Of a stretch of 64,000 nucleotides of DNA, positions 53,242 through 64,000 are shown one piece after another. Every line of letters begins with the position of its first letter. The first letter of the stretch is position 1. A program made the translations under genes and the position numbers. The notes beneath the pieces are model-generated. The model was not told the origin of the DNA. It saw only the letters and a program-made list of their open reading frames with translations, and did no database searches. This DNA is from Ciona savignyi (taxonomy: Eukaryota; Chordata; Ascidiacea; Phlebobranchia; Cionidae), in NCBI GenBank assembly GCA_000149265.1, contig CH003047.1, positions 337,067 through 401,066 on the forward strand, given 5' to 3'.

Positions 53242-55394
53242 TTACGTTTTTTTGTTCTCAGCAGCCTTTTTCTTCTGTTCCACCAAACGCAATCCTACGT
53301 TGTTTTTTCCTGCTTGCAAAATAACTTCCTTCTCTATCTTCTTGTCAATGGCTTGTTTTAAGTTCTGTATATAAAAATGATTACAATTATTGCTGGAAAA
53401 ATACAGTAATTACGCTAACACATTTTGTGACAAGTAAAAATGTCTGGATAAACTATAATATAAAGGTAAATGAAAAGGAAAAACTTTAATTTGTTGGTCT
53501 TTAACAAAATAAAAACCTTGGATGATGCGGACAAAAAGATGTTGCTCTTTTAGACCTGGTTAGAATAAAAAATTGTTTGGTCTCTGCTCTTTTGTCATTA
53601 ATACCCTCCAGCTAGGGATACACAATATAGGGTAATTTCGAATCTAGAATTTCGAATCGTATTCTAGAATGTTTTACTGTTTATTTAAAATTGCTACAAT
53701 GTGCAAATATTTTGCCATTTAAAAATAGTTACTAGGCGGTATATGAATATTAATTAAATGTAGAGAACTAGCAATATGCCTTTATACAAAGTTAGGAGAA
53801 ATTTAGAACTTACTTAATCAACATTCCCTTATAATATGTTTTCATTGAAAAGTATATTAAATTAATTACGACAAATTTACCAAAATTAATAACTAAATAT
53901 TCTTAATTTCATTTTTTGTGCTAATTAAAAACATAGCTGTTAAAGTGTAATAACTCTTGTCTAGTCTTTTAACGTTTTTGCTCATTCCATAAACTATTCT
54001 TATTAAATTGCCTTTTTCAAAATTCTATATTGTGCATCCCTACCTACAGCATCAAAAAATTAGGTGGAAACCTTAAAAAGTTGTTTTAGAAGAAGTTTTT
54101 AATAAAGATTGCAATATATTTCGCAGAGATAAGCACCAAGTTTTGTAATTATAACAACATCATCATACATACATTAACATAATGTTACATTCTCGGCTCT
54201 TGTTACTCTGACAAACAAGTTGAAGCTCAAGCAATCAGCTTCAACCATCTAGATGGTTTAAATAACCAACTTATACACACCTTTTTTAGTTTTGCAGTTG
54301 CCACAAGATTAGCCTTCTTAGGTGCAATTGAAAGATCTGAAAAATTGTTGACATAAAATGAAATTTCTTCACAGGCTGTATGTTGCCCACCTCTGCTTTA
54401 ATCTCAACCCCAGAACTAACTTTAACCCCAACCCTAACACTAATATCATGGCTTTTGTAATTATGAAGTGTAATAAGCGATCCAAGCGCTACATGAGATC
54501 CAAGCGGTCCTGTAGTATTTAGAGGTACCGTATTAACTAAACTCTGCTGTTGACTGTACATTTATACATCATTAAAAAATTCATTTACGTTGTGACAGTG
54601 CCGTTCTGGGTAAAAGTTGTTAAATTACTAATGGCCGAGTATTCAGACAACCAAAATAGGCCGTGTCACACCCTATTGGAAAGTTTGTTTTCTGTGCGCC
54701 GGATTTTTGCGCCAAAATTTTTTAACCTAAATTTTGCGCCACGCCAGCAATACTAATTTGCGCCACCACAAACGAAGTTGCGTAATTTTCAATTAAAACT
54801 TTGAAATATAAAGCTTAAAATGTAAAAAATACTGACATAAATGAAAGGAGGTGTAATCACGCCGCGCCAGCATGATTTTTAGAGTTTTTTGCGCCAATAG
54901 CTGAAAAAGTAGTCCGTGCGCCACGCCAGATATATCCGGCGCATCATACAAACTTTCCAGTAGGGGTGTCACATACATAATGTACCGGGATACAACGGCC
55001 TATTTGCTGGTCAATCATTAGTGCAATTTGCTTGTAACCTGTATCTGAAGTGTGGCAATGACACATGCAAGTACTTTCAGAAGACCTTCATTTTTTCAAA
55101 CATGACTAACTCTTTTGACCATTAACAAGCAATTTCCTTTCAAAATTGTGGGAAAATCTTCTCACACTAAGCGATTGGATAGAAATGACAAATCCATCAT
55201 GTGCAATGTACAGACTTAAAATTTATTACTTTAGTTTTAACGGTGAATTAGACCAGTAAAGTTTCTTTTAAAAATGTACATCAACTTTGCTTACTTCCTT
55301 TCTTTAATGTATTTGCTTTTTTGTTGCGGGTTATTTTCTTCTTTTTTCCTGCGGTCGGTATTTTGACTTTGGTCTTCAAATTTCCCTGTGGCAT
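53242..55394 (-). CDS. C19orf53: UPF0390 family small basic protein, homologue of human C19orf53, 3 exons
   Basis: Exons: 55394-55295, 54336-54281, 53364-53242; phases agree and give 92 aa. The protein is small and very basic. Its start MPQGNLKTKVKIPT resembles human MAQGQRKFQAHKP, and the core IAPKKANLVATAKLKK plus NLKQAIDKKIEKEVILQA resembles human IAPKKARVVQQQKLKK plus NLEVGIRKKIEHDVVMKA. It ends in a Lys-rich tail (EQKKKAAENKKT). The human protein is reported nucleolar; I do not assign a reaction. Each of the two introns contains transposons (at least three in total). Human sequence is from memory; only the short core is strongly diagnostic. Confidence 0.88.
53613..54042. mobile_element. 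hAT-like MITE with 8-bp target duplication
   Basis: Left end TAGGGATACACAATATAGGG, right end (reverse complement) TAGGGATGCACAATATAGAA. Flanking 8-mers CCTCCAGC (53605-53612) and CCTACAGC (54043-54050) match at seven of eight positions. 430 bp, AT-rich, non-coding; inside intron 2 of the UPF0390 gene. Confidence 0.85.
54401..54524 (+). mobile_element. Truncated copy of the 'AGGACCGCTTGGA' inverted-repeat element
   Basis: It shares ATCTCAACC, AGAACTAACTTTAACC, the ATCATGGCTTTTGTAATTA block, GATCCAAGCGGTCC and GTAGTATTTAGAG with the element at 59449-59636. Only the right terminal repeat is present. Located in intron 1 of the UPF0390 gene. Confidence 0.75.
54671..54965. mobile_element. hAT-like foldback MITE with perfect 8-bp target duplication
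   Basis: Left end CCCTATTGGAAAGTTTGT, right end (reverse complement) CCCTACTGGAAAGTTTGT, with GCGCCGGAT following in both arms. Flanked by GTGTCACA at 54663-54670 and 54966-54973. The 295-bp body repeats GCGCCA and CGCCAG motifs. In intron 1 of the UPF0390 gene. Confidence 0.88.
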
Positions 55395-55811
55395 TTGTTG
55401 TTGTTTGCAACAAAGTTTGACCGAAACACTTCACTACAGAACGCAACTCCTATTACAAAAAAACACACACGTGTTGGACTAGATTTTGTTTTGATATTCA
55501 TTGCATTTACTTGGTGTCGCTATATTTCGACGATTTTTGTAAAAAAATAGAAAGGGTTAAAACACAATTAAATTTTCTTCAACGGCGATTAAAAATATTG
55601 TTGTTTGCAACGTTGTAGTTTGGGTAGGAAGGTTTACCCTCTGTGGGTGCACCTTGGCGTTGTAAATAAACGCTCGGTGCTGCGGCGCGTGACTCGAATA
55701 TGCTGACTCCAATCCGCTCCAAGATCGAGTCCACGCTGATGCTGATAATTGAGATGATTTACATGGGACGATCCCTGCATTGTTATTATAAAATGTAAAT
55801 CCATTTTTTGA

Positions 55812-56031
55812 TGTCGAAACTGGTCGCTGGCTAGTCGGTTGTGTCCTTGGGTAAGGCATTTTACGGACATTGTCTGAACCCAGGGATTAATGGATTCTGC
55901 TAAAAAAGGCTCCGGTAACCGGACGGTGGTAGGCGCGAGGTGATCTAACGATTGCCCGCGTGTTAACCCCCTTGGTTTTCCCATTCACGGGGATAAACAT
56001 AAAAATATATTATATCCTATCCTATCCTATC
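55812..56031 (+). mobile_element. SINE, partly truncated head
   Basis: It starts at the B-box region (GTCGAAACTGGTCGCTGGCT), continues GTCGGTTGTGTCCTTGGG, has a short deletion in the middle and ends with TATCC repeated three times. Confidence 0.78.
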
Positions 56032-57604
56032 GTCGGTCAATAAATATGGGCCACATCTAAAAAATTGGACGCGTATTGTTTTTGTCCGTTTATTTTTTAT
56101 TTTAACTTTTTCTTTATGTTTTTCGTCAAACGCTTGACATGCATGGCATATGTCGACGACATCTACCAAAATGAATAATGGAATAGCAATTAAAATTTGT
56201 CATTCGTTGGACAACGTGGTCTATAGATAAGCATAAACCAACACTTTTGGGAGTCGGCCGCCCCGATATTTTTGTTTAGAGAAGCATGAACCACAAATTT
56301 AGAATTAGAAACATTTGAAATTAGGGTAACAGTTTTAGTAATGTTAGCCAAGATGGTCTAATTGTGCGTTTATCTTAATTGTGGTAAAATGTCAACGGAA
56401 TACAGCACAGTCGACCCAAAATTCCACGTAATCGAAAACAAAACATTAAAAGGCAAAGTTTTATTTTTACCTTAACCTCAGGGACCCATTCGTTTTTGCT
56501 TGCAGAAACAAACTACAAACTCGGTGTATAAAATATACCAATTATGTTAAGGAACCCTGCTTTCATAGACATATAGCATACAAAATGCGTTTTACAAATA
56601 GTGGTGGTTAAACACGTGGTTGACACTCTAATGTTTTTATTAATACTTAGTAATTATAACCCCTTTTTGAAAAATACACATATATATCGTTGTTAAGCGG
56701 TTAGGTTCACTTTTTGTTATAAGATTTGACAACGGTATTTTGCCCGTTAGTAATCGCCCAGAAGCAGTTATCAAATCCGATTAAAATGTGGTACATTGCA
56801 TGACAAAGATATTTATGGAAAAATCAAAGTTTAAGATTTTAATTCTGGAAATTTTCTAGACTCGTGAAATATATTTTAATTTTATTTTTTTAAGGAATTT
56901 ATTTTCCAGGGTTGAATTATCAAACCGAAGTCGTGTAAAAGAAGGTATCTGGTATTGTTCACATAATGCTCATAACGTAAACTATTAACAATATTAGGAG
57001 TTAATTTTTCCGAAGATAAGTCTTGATTTTCGCATTTCAAATTAGACCTATTTTTTTAACATTTAAATTTTTTATTGTTCGTAGCATAATTAGGCTACTT
57101 AATTTTGCATTAAACTTGTCAAATATTAGTTAGTTCACTTACCAAAACTGTAAAACGAATTATCCTTTTTGACTCAGTGAATGAAAAACCACAACTTTGG
57201 TAAGTATGTTGTCACCAAACGCACATGAGAGGGGTATCTTGTCCGTCCGTAATTGCCTAAAAAGAGTTCAAGTCGTACTAAAACTTTTACAACTAGTGAT
57301 ATTTCGTGCTTAGTTGACGCCCGTGTTCAAGTACTTCTTCGTCCCTTACGGTATATAAACGGTTGTGAGCATTTTTGTGATTATAACGGGTACTAATTAC
57401 CAACCGTTAAATCAAAGATTTTAAGCCTCGACCGAACGTTGTGACGCCACCAACGATACTTCTTTAACGGAACATGTTTCGATTTGTTAATTTATCAGGG
57501 ATATATTAGTTTATGCTTGAAGAAACAAAACTTTAACAATAGTGGTAAAACATTTAGAGATGTTGTTTAGCACGGTCTAGACATTCACAATTAGTATCTA
57601 TTTT

Positions 57605-57900
57605 AGGATAGGATAGAATATTCATGCCTATCCCCGTGAATGGGAAAACCAAGGGGGTTAACACACGGGCAATCGTCAGATCACCTCGCACCCACCGCGG
57701 GTTACCGGAGCTATTGCAGTGTGTTCTGTATGATTTATTATACGTTCCTTCAATTTGGTAGAACCCATTAACCGGCTGGGTTCGGTTAATTTTCGTAAAG
57801 TGCCTTGCCCAAGGACACAACCGACTAGCTAGCGACCAGTTTCGCACCTGCAACCTTTCGATTGAAAGGCGACGCACTTAACCGCTAGACCAACGGGCCG
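57605..57900 (-). mobile_element. Full-length tRNA-derived SINE, best representative
   Basis: On the minus strand the head reads GGCCCGTTGGTCTAGCGGTT, then CGCCTTTCAATCGAAAGG, which can form an anticodon-type stem, then the B-box region GGTGCGAAACT. A box TGGTCTAGCGG fits the pol III consensus. The body (CGGTTGTGTCCTTGGGCAAG, CCAAATTGAAGGAACGT, TTGCCCGTGTGTTAACCCCC) leads to a TATCCTATCC tail. About 296 bp. It may be the Ciona SINE described as Cics-1, but that identity is from memory. Confidence 0.82.
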
Positions 57901-58638
57901 GACGCAAAAAAATGCTACTGGACAACATAATACTCCTTAATTATCGTTATATAAAAGAGGCACACGTCCCTGCATTGCTGTTTCCTGCTATAATGCACGT
58001 AATAAGAAAGTGTTGTAATCTTTATATTAAGAATGGTTTGTGGTAAAATAGGATCCTGCTTAAAAGCTCAAGGTGTATTTAGCACCCCTGCTTTATTTTG
58101 CTTTTAGCGGGGCAAGTGCATTTGGCCGCTCGTCGCTAAACGAAAAATTCACTTTAGGCTGTCCTTTCCAGTTTGTAAAGTCGGTGCTTGTCTTATATCT
58201 GACTCCAGTAACTCGCAGCATAAAATTCAGAATATAGACTATAGACGCACGGCAAAACTTTTATTCTGTAAGCATATGACGCGATTGGTGACAATAGCAT
58301 GTACGGTAACCTATACACAACAATATATATAGCAAGGAGGGAAGAACTTTGACGCCCATCTTAAATGCGATAATGACTGGCGTTTTAAATACAAAAGGCG
58401 TGTACTCGTCGTAAATACGACGCAAATTACTTGTTAGTAAAAAATACGATGACATACGTGTTCTAAAACGATATATATACGTGATCATTATACACAAACA
58501 TTTATATTAGTTCCCGAAAGCATCGATCCACCCACATGTACAATGCCACACTTTGGTACAAGCTTATAACCATAAGTCCAACCAAGAGGAGAAAAAAAGA
58601 AATTTACTAAACTATAACACATAGTGAGGTATTGCCCA

Positions 58639-58793
58639 GAAAAAGTGTGGTGTCGCCTCTGAAAGTGTCGTGTCGCCTCCGAAAAAGTGGCGTGTCGCCT
58701 CCGAAAAAGTGGCGTGTCGCCTCTTAAAAAGTGGCGTGTCGCCTCGAAAAAAGTGGCGTGTCGCCTCGAATATAGTGGCGTGTCGCATGCGGC
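58639..58793. repeat. 22-bp minisatellite, about 7 units
   Basis: Units of the form AAAAAGTGGCGTGTCGCCTC with two variable bases, diverging at both ends. The flanks are inverted: CCCAGAAAAAGTG on the left, CACTTTCTGG on the right. Confidence 0.9.
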
Positions 58794-59448
58794 ACTTTCT
58801 GGTTTATAATATAGTTCTTTTATGATTTTCTCTGATTATTGCTAGAAAAGATTACTTTTAGCACACTGAGCAAAATAATTTTGAGAGAACAATTTTATAA
58901 AATCCGATATTCAAATAAACACTAACTTAGGCTACTTGTTTGGTAGTATTTTCCGATTCTATATTTAAATTTTATTTAATTTAAAAATAAAATCCTTGTT
59001 TATTATTTTCAGAAAAATAAAATTATAAAACATTAAAAAATAAATTTTCTCAAATAACATATAAACAAACAAATAATGTATATATAACATATTTATAAAA
59101 CTTTAGAACATTAGGTGGCAAAAACCAGTGAAGCGAAAACACCATTAAAGACCAAGGTCCACCTAAGATTTAAAGCATTTGTTAATGATAACATACACTA
59201 CAGTAATTAAGCTGAGGCTGACCAGGCCATTTTTTATTTACTGTGATACTGATTTGCGTTTTTTTCTCTAAATTACAGTATGAAGTTTTGAAAGACTATT
59301 TCACAAGAATTCGGTTACCAAAGTTATGTCTTGAATCTTCGTTAACCGTACGTGGCACCATATCTGGGTGTTATGGTCGGTTATCAAGATTTGAAAATGA
59401 AACTATGGCGATTAATGATTTCGGCTATGCAACAACATTTTGTGGTTG

Positions 59449-59636
59449 CTCTAAATACTACAGGACCGCTTGGATCACTTAGATTGCTATGGAAATTAAT
59501 TCTAACCCTGTCCCAAACACTAATCTCAACCCTAGAACTAACTTTAACCCAATCCTAACATTATTATCATGGCTTTTGTAATTACGAAGTATAGTAAGCG
59601 ATTTAAGCGCTCCAAGCGGTCCTATAGTATTTAGAG
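59449..59636. mobile_element. Inverted-repeat MITE with AGGACCGCTTGGA ends
   Basis: Left CTCTAAATACTACAGGACCG, right (reverse complement) CTCTAAATACTATAGGACCG; the match extends through CTTGGA. The body has degenerate AACCCTAA-like runs. I could not see a clear target duplication. A second, truncated copy lies at 54401-54524. Confidence 0.8.
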
Positions 59637-60277
59637 ATACTGATTGGAATCTGATGCACTATGCCTTGGAGCTTGGACATGTCAGAATACTTTGTGCACA
59701 GAGTCAAGTTGCCTGGAGCTATTCAGTGTATTTAATATAACTAGATTTGTGCGAGATAGGTTTGACTACAGATAATACAACGATATTGTTGTCTTAATTA
59801 TGATTTGACAAACTGGTAAGTTCCCAAATTACCCTATCACCTTATCTGTTATTTCTCCTTAACTCCCAATTGTGCCTTAACTCCTACCCCTGGTCCCTAA
59901 CCTCTAAACCAGTATGCAAAGTACGGCAGCTGCACACATTCATTTTCCGTTGGAATGTTTTAAAAAATAATTTAGAGAGATAAATGTCTAATTTGTTATT
60001 AATATATATAAATATTTACTCTAATTTTCAGTATTTTATGTAGTAGTTACAGGTTTGAGTGTTCTATCCTTTTTTTGCTTTTGATATATAATTGGTGTAC
60101 AGGTATTATAATTGTGACTTTAATGGGGAAAACAATTTTTAATGTCTAGTGTATTTATTTTTTTCTTCCGCCAAATTAACTTTGCAGGACTTGTATTGTA
60201 AAGCTATAAACATATTAATAAGTTCAATTTTTTATACTGATGTAACAATACTGCTACATATGCCTTATTGTATAGAA

Positions 60278-60367
60278 GTATAGCATCTGTTCCTTTATAT
60301 TCTTGCTGATTTTTGTATATACATATTATTAATGTAGTTTGTATAAATGTATAGCATCTGTTCCTTT
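60278..60367. repeat. Direct repeat pair, 19 bp
   Basis: GTATAGCATCTGTTCCTTT occurs at 60278-60296 and 60349-60367, 71 bases apart, with weaker similarity around it. A local duplication. Confidence 0.75.
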
Positions 60368-60919
60368 CTATTTTATTTATTAAGGTCATTATTTATAAAT
60401 ACATTTATTCGCCTTTATTTTGTAAATAGCCTACTGTGTTTATTTAGAATAATGACTTTTACAGTTAAAATAATTTTTTATATATTGTGTTACTTTTTGC
60501 TTCTCAATTTTTAGCTTAAAAGTCTAACAATGAAATAAGTTGTATTGATTTGAATTAATATCAGAAATTTTTATTAGACTCTAATGTTAAATTTTATTTT
60601 TAAGGAGCAAAATCACAAAAACTAACATGTCTTTATTTATATTTAGGTGGTGAAACCAAGACTTGGTTTCCCGCGGATAAAAATCCACTGCACAATTTCT
60701 TTAAGCCCTCCTCTGTCAGGAGCGTTAGTGATTAACTGTGAAGGAAAATCCTTCACATTTTCAAACCTTACCTTAAAAACTATCCAAGCATCAATTTTGA
60801 ACAACAACAAATTGAATTTTATTTCTTTTGAGTACAACTATGGCTTTCTAATTTTTCTCAAGATGTATCAATCTGCCAGTGAAACAAATCAACGGGTCCT
60901 GGAGGCCACATATCCATCA

Positions 60920-60936
60920 AACTTTTATGTTTACAG
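60920..60936 (+). promoter_or_regulatory. RNF10: Candidate spliced-leader trans-splice acceptor of RNF10
   Basis: AACTTTTATGTTTACAG ends eight bases before the ATG at 60945, and no upstream coding exon was seen. Same layout as at BCCIP; a 5' UTR intron is the alternative. Confidence 0.5.
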
Positions 60937-60944
60937 TGCCAAAT

Positions 60945-63677
60945 ATGGCATCAAAAGCAAATTCTGTTCCCCCAACCAAAGGTCTCAGCTCTGAGGCCGT
61001 TTGCATAAAAAAAGAAGGTAGTTAAACACATGTACCAGTATTTTAGAGCTGTGCTATCACATTAACTAGTCACGAAAAATATAGGTTAACTGTTTAATTG
61101 CAATTGTTCCCTTAGTTCACAATTGCGGTTTGCAGATTTGCTATTTCAGTTTTTTCAGGTGTCTAAGTGTTTTCTTATTTCAGATCGAGGTCGAGGCAAC
61201 GTTTCATCAAAATCTAATAACAAGTTTCGTTCAGAAGGTGGTAATTCATCGAATTATTCTCGGCAATACAATGGCAAAATCAACAACAGCTACAACGGGA
61301 ACAAACCTTTTAAATCCCGTGATTCACGCGGTGTGGGTGGAAGTGGTGGTGGCAGAAGAAATCAGGTTGAGATTTGTTTTTTTATACGGTACCAAAAATT
61401 ATGATGTAAAGCTTTTGCCTTGCTGGTTAATAGTCATCTGGCTGCTGATGGACATGTATAGCCTGTGGCCGAGAGTTTGAGCATGACATGTAACAGCATA
61501 AATTCATGCTTCTAGATATTCAAACAAAAATTCTTAAAATCTACCAGCTGTTGCTTTATTTTACAAAAATCAATTTCACAACAAATGCTGAAACAGTTTC
61601 TAAAGACTTATTTAAATATTTTTATTTATTATCAACGGCCAAACCAACTTGACATAAATTTTTCATATTTTGACTACATTTGTGTTGGCAAAGCTTTTAC
61701 AATGTATTTGGTATTACCACAACTGTAATAATTAATATTTACATCATGACAACATACAGATGATAAAGGCGCGACGGGATGAATATAACTCTAACTCCGT
61801 GGAAAGCAGCAACAATAAAAAAGTCAACTTGAACCATCTTCTGAACTTTACATACCAAAGCATAGAGCAGGATACTGGAAGGCATCATCATCATAAATTT
61901 GCACCAAAATACTCGCATTTTAACAAAACACAGTTCATCCAAGCAAAGTATGAAGTATTTGTTGGCATGGATTACTTTTGCAATAATTTTCTAGTACATC
62001 CAATCTTATATTTTGAGAATTTTTTTAAATTGTAATGAAGGTAAATGCTGTGTATGTTTTTGTTTACAGCTGCCAGTTTATAGTGAAAGAAGGTACAGAT
62101 TACAGCGCTCATCTAGCTGACAGTGATCTGCCTATTAATTGGGATCTGGTTGAAAAAGTGGTATGTTCGATTATGCAAGCAAACATTAGAAAGTTATATT
62201 TGGAAAAATTTTGTTTCAATTTCAATTCCATTATAGTTCTATTTGTAGGCTTTTAAACACTCTGTAAACTCATGTGTATAATTGATTTATCACAGAAATA
62301 AAGAAAGAACAAATGTTGTTTGGAACAACTTTTTCTCTTTTTTGGATTGTCAACAACCAACTAGAAGTTTAGTTTTACAACCATTAAATATAAGTTTGTT
62401 AAAATCTGACAGACTACAATTTTGTACATGAATAATTTTTAGTTTGCTTGATGTAAATATTGCAAAAAAAATTGCAGTTTTATCAGCAACATTTTTTACT
62501 GCTTTTTCAGTGTGAGGTGGATGGATTTATACGTTTATACAATCAAAAATCATAAAACCGTCTTACACCGCACGTTGTCTTACAATGTGCTCTGATTTAT
62601 TTCTGATGGCTTTTCAGAACATGTGGGCTTGTGACGCACCATCATGCCCAATATGCTTGTACGAACCACAAGTGGCGAAAATCACAAAGTGTGGACATAT
62701 CTTTTGCTGGCCGTGTATACTGCACTACTTATCGCTTGACACTAAAATGGGAAGAAAATGTCCGATCTGCCATGAACCTGTGGTCAAAGCGGAATTAAAA
62801 AGGTAAATGTGATCCCAAGTATTTTTAGTACTTAATCAATCAGGGACTTGTTTAATTTGTGTAAATAATATTAACTACCTTTTAACACTCCATTTTTTTT
62901 AATTCCTAATTTTTTATTATATTAGTTTAATATTCTTTTGTGTCTGTATGAATAATGAATATGAGATAATGCTATATTGTTATTCTATGTAGAAAAAAGA
63001 CAGTATTATTGTGAATTGGACAACAAAAAACCTTTAATTTCATCACCCACAGGCTGCAACAGCAATGTGCAAGGATTAGAACTCCAAATTCATTTATTGT
63101 CCTAATATACCTTCCATTTATGTGTCACTTAAATCACCCTGCTCAAGTTTTCAACCACTTTAATCCTTTTCAGTGTATCAGTATACAGTGATGTTGCCCA
63201 CGAAACTCAATGTGTGGTTTCCATGCAACTGATGAAAAGAGAGCGAGGATCAGCTGTGGCGATACCAGTGTCCAACAATCCAGCGAAAAACACATTGTTT
63301 GACATTTCGGCATGTAGATATACTGGTGGTTTTTCCACTGCTGTCAAGGTAATTTTTGTTTTTATATAAAAAGAATTGCACTGTTTCTAATTAAAAATAG
63401 AATGTAAGTATTTTTAAAATGTTCCATCAAGATCAAAATTATCACTCTATATTCATGTCTTGTGGTAAATTTTTTTTTAATTTAGATCAATGTGTTTTAA
63501 CTTTAACTTCTTTTTAAGTGGAATTTAAAAAAAAAATTCGCAGTTCGTGCTGATTGGATTAATTTTCAGGAAACGCGAAATCTGAAGTTTCTTATCAGCT
63601 CTGCTAATCAAGTAAAGGATGATATTGTCAATCTTGAACTCGGACAACTTAACTTTAAACTGGCCACGGAAACAGAT
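60945..63677 (+). CDS. RNF10: RING finger protein 10 homologue, exons 1-7, 3' end outside window
   Basis: RNF10 is an E3 ubiquitin ligase that marks 40S proteins uS3 and uS5 on stalled ribosomes (family knowledge). Exons: 60945-61017, 61184-61365, 61760-61947, 62070-62160, 62618-62802, 63174-63348, 63570-63677; phases agree, 334 residues. Visible: a low-complexity Ser/Asn/Gly/Arg N-terminus; [14 protein letters not shown] (about 105-118) matching human [34 protein letters not shown] and NWDLVEKV before the RING; and a complete C3HC4 RING at about 188-229 with Cys at 188, 191, 203, 208, 211, 226 and 229 and His at 205 ([21 protein letters not shown]). [14 protein letters not shown] follows, as in human (QLMKREKGVLVALP). 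Human RNF10 has about 811 aa, so the C-terminal half should lie beyond 64000. Confidence 0.96.
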
Positions 63678-64000
63678 GTGAGATTTTTATACTCTCTGCA
63701 TATACTGCTAATACTGTACAATTCAAGTGTTTTAAACCCAGTAATTCCAGATTTCATTTGGCTATTCTGAACAAACCATTTGTTTTTTTACATAGTTAAA
63801 TAAAAAAAGCATGCCTTCAATTTCACTGGGACACTCTCACCATATAATTAAAGTTTTATATGTGTTACTTTAATCTAGTCATAATTTCTCTTTATAGGCA
63901 GAGTATGATTAATTTTGCCACAATCCAATGGAAGTTAGTTGTCCTTGTACTGAATTAACATTCGTGTCCAATACATCTTAAAATAGTTGATGTTATGTAA
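63678..64000 (+). other. RNF10: RNF10 intron, or short terminal exon, at window edge
   Basis: A possible acceptor (TCTCTTTATAG, ending 63897) would be followed in frame by A-E-Y-D and a stop at 63910. Because conserved RNF10 sequence is still missing at this point, intron is the more likely reading. Confidence 0.5.

Larger units (their letters stand above)
55395..60935. other. Divergent intergenic region with repeats
   Basis: 5.5 kb between the starts of the UPF0390 gene (minus) and RNF10 (plus). It contains two SINEs (55812-56031, 57605-57900), a 22-bp minisatellite (58639-58793), an inverted-repeat element (59449-59636) and a 19-bp repeat pair near 60278 and 60349. No coding exon recognised. 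An acceptor-like GTTTTTTTGTAATAG (minus) lies about 60 bases upstream of the UPF0390 ATG. Confidence 0.65.

Noticed and set aside
54405-54445. Interstitial telomere-like (TAACCC) sequence
   Set aside because: The runs are degenerate, short, and part of a repeated MITE body also present near 59500.
49614-55394. BCCIP and the UPF0390 gene as a tunicate operon
   Set aside because: Same strand, but about 1.16 kb lies between stop and start, much longer than the near-zero spacing of typical Ciona operons.
57836-57900. Possible functional tRNA gene
   Set aside because: The tRNA-like segment is the head of a repeated SINE; the acceptor stem is not closed and the B box is altered.
58639-58793. CRISPR-like array
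   Set aside because: The units are contiguous, with no unique spacers, in a eukaryotic context; it is a minisatellite.

Overview
The window looks like nuclear DNA of a small-genome invertebrate chordate, most likely a tunicate of the Ciona type. This is inference: it is AT-rich, its genes are densely split by mostly short introns, its proteins read as clear but divergent relatives of vertebrate ones, two genes have a splice acceptor 9 bases or fewer before the ATG (the layout of spliced-leader trans-splicing), and one short tRNA-derived SINE recurs with a TATCC-type tail. Nothing bacterial or viral was seen.

Layout. (1) 1-36980, plus strand: most of CABIN1, 39 exons, with its 5' end outside the window. 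Exon phases agree throughout except for one missing base in an A run in exon 4. Two large introns (about 9.1 and 6.2 kb) lie in its 3' half. (2) 37975-46465, minus strand: a 16-exon cyclic-nucleotide-gated cation channel subunit, convergent with CABIN1. (3) 49614-52079, minus: a complete six-exon BCCIP gene. (4) 53242-55394, minus: a three-exon gene for the 92-aa homologue of human C19orf53 (UPF0390 family). (5) 60945 to beyond 63677, plus: the first seven coding exons of RNF10, a C3HC4 RING E3 ligase. All exon boundaries were read by eye from splice sites, frame continuity and remembered homologues. No alignment was run.

The gaps and introns carry many small transposable elements: at least seven SINE copies plus fragments, a TTAA-flanked piggyBac-like element, two hAT-like MITEs with 8-bp target duplications, a foldback element, and a further inverted-repeat family with two copies. 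A 22-bp minisatellite and several short tandem duplications are also present.

The five genes do not form a pathway. CABIN1 is a chromatin (HIRA complex) and MEF2/calcineurin regulator, BCCIP and RNF10 have links to ribosome biology, the C19orf53 family is poorly characterised, and the channel is a signalling protein. I found no convincing undescribed multi-gene system. The points most worth checking are the CABIN1 exon-4 frame break, the GC-AG intron, the altered cyclic-nucleotide contact in the channel, the CpG-rich block with a perfect MEF2 site inside a CABIN1 intron, and the transposon families.
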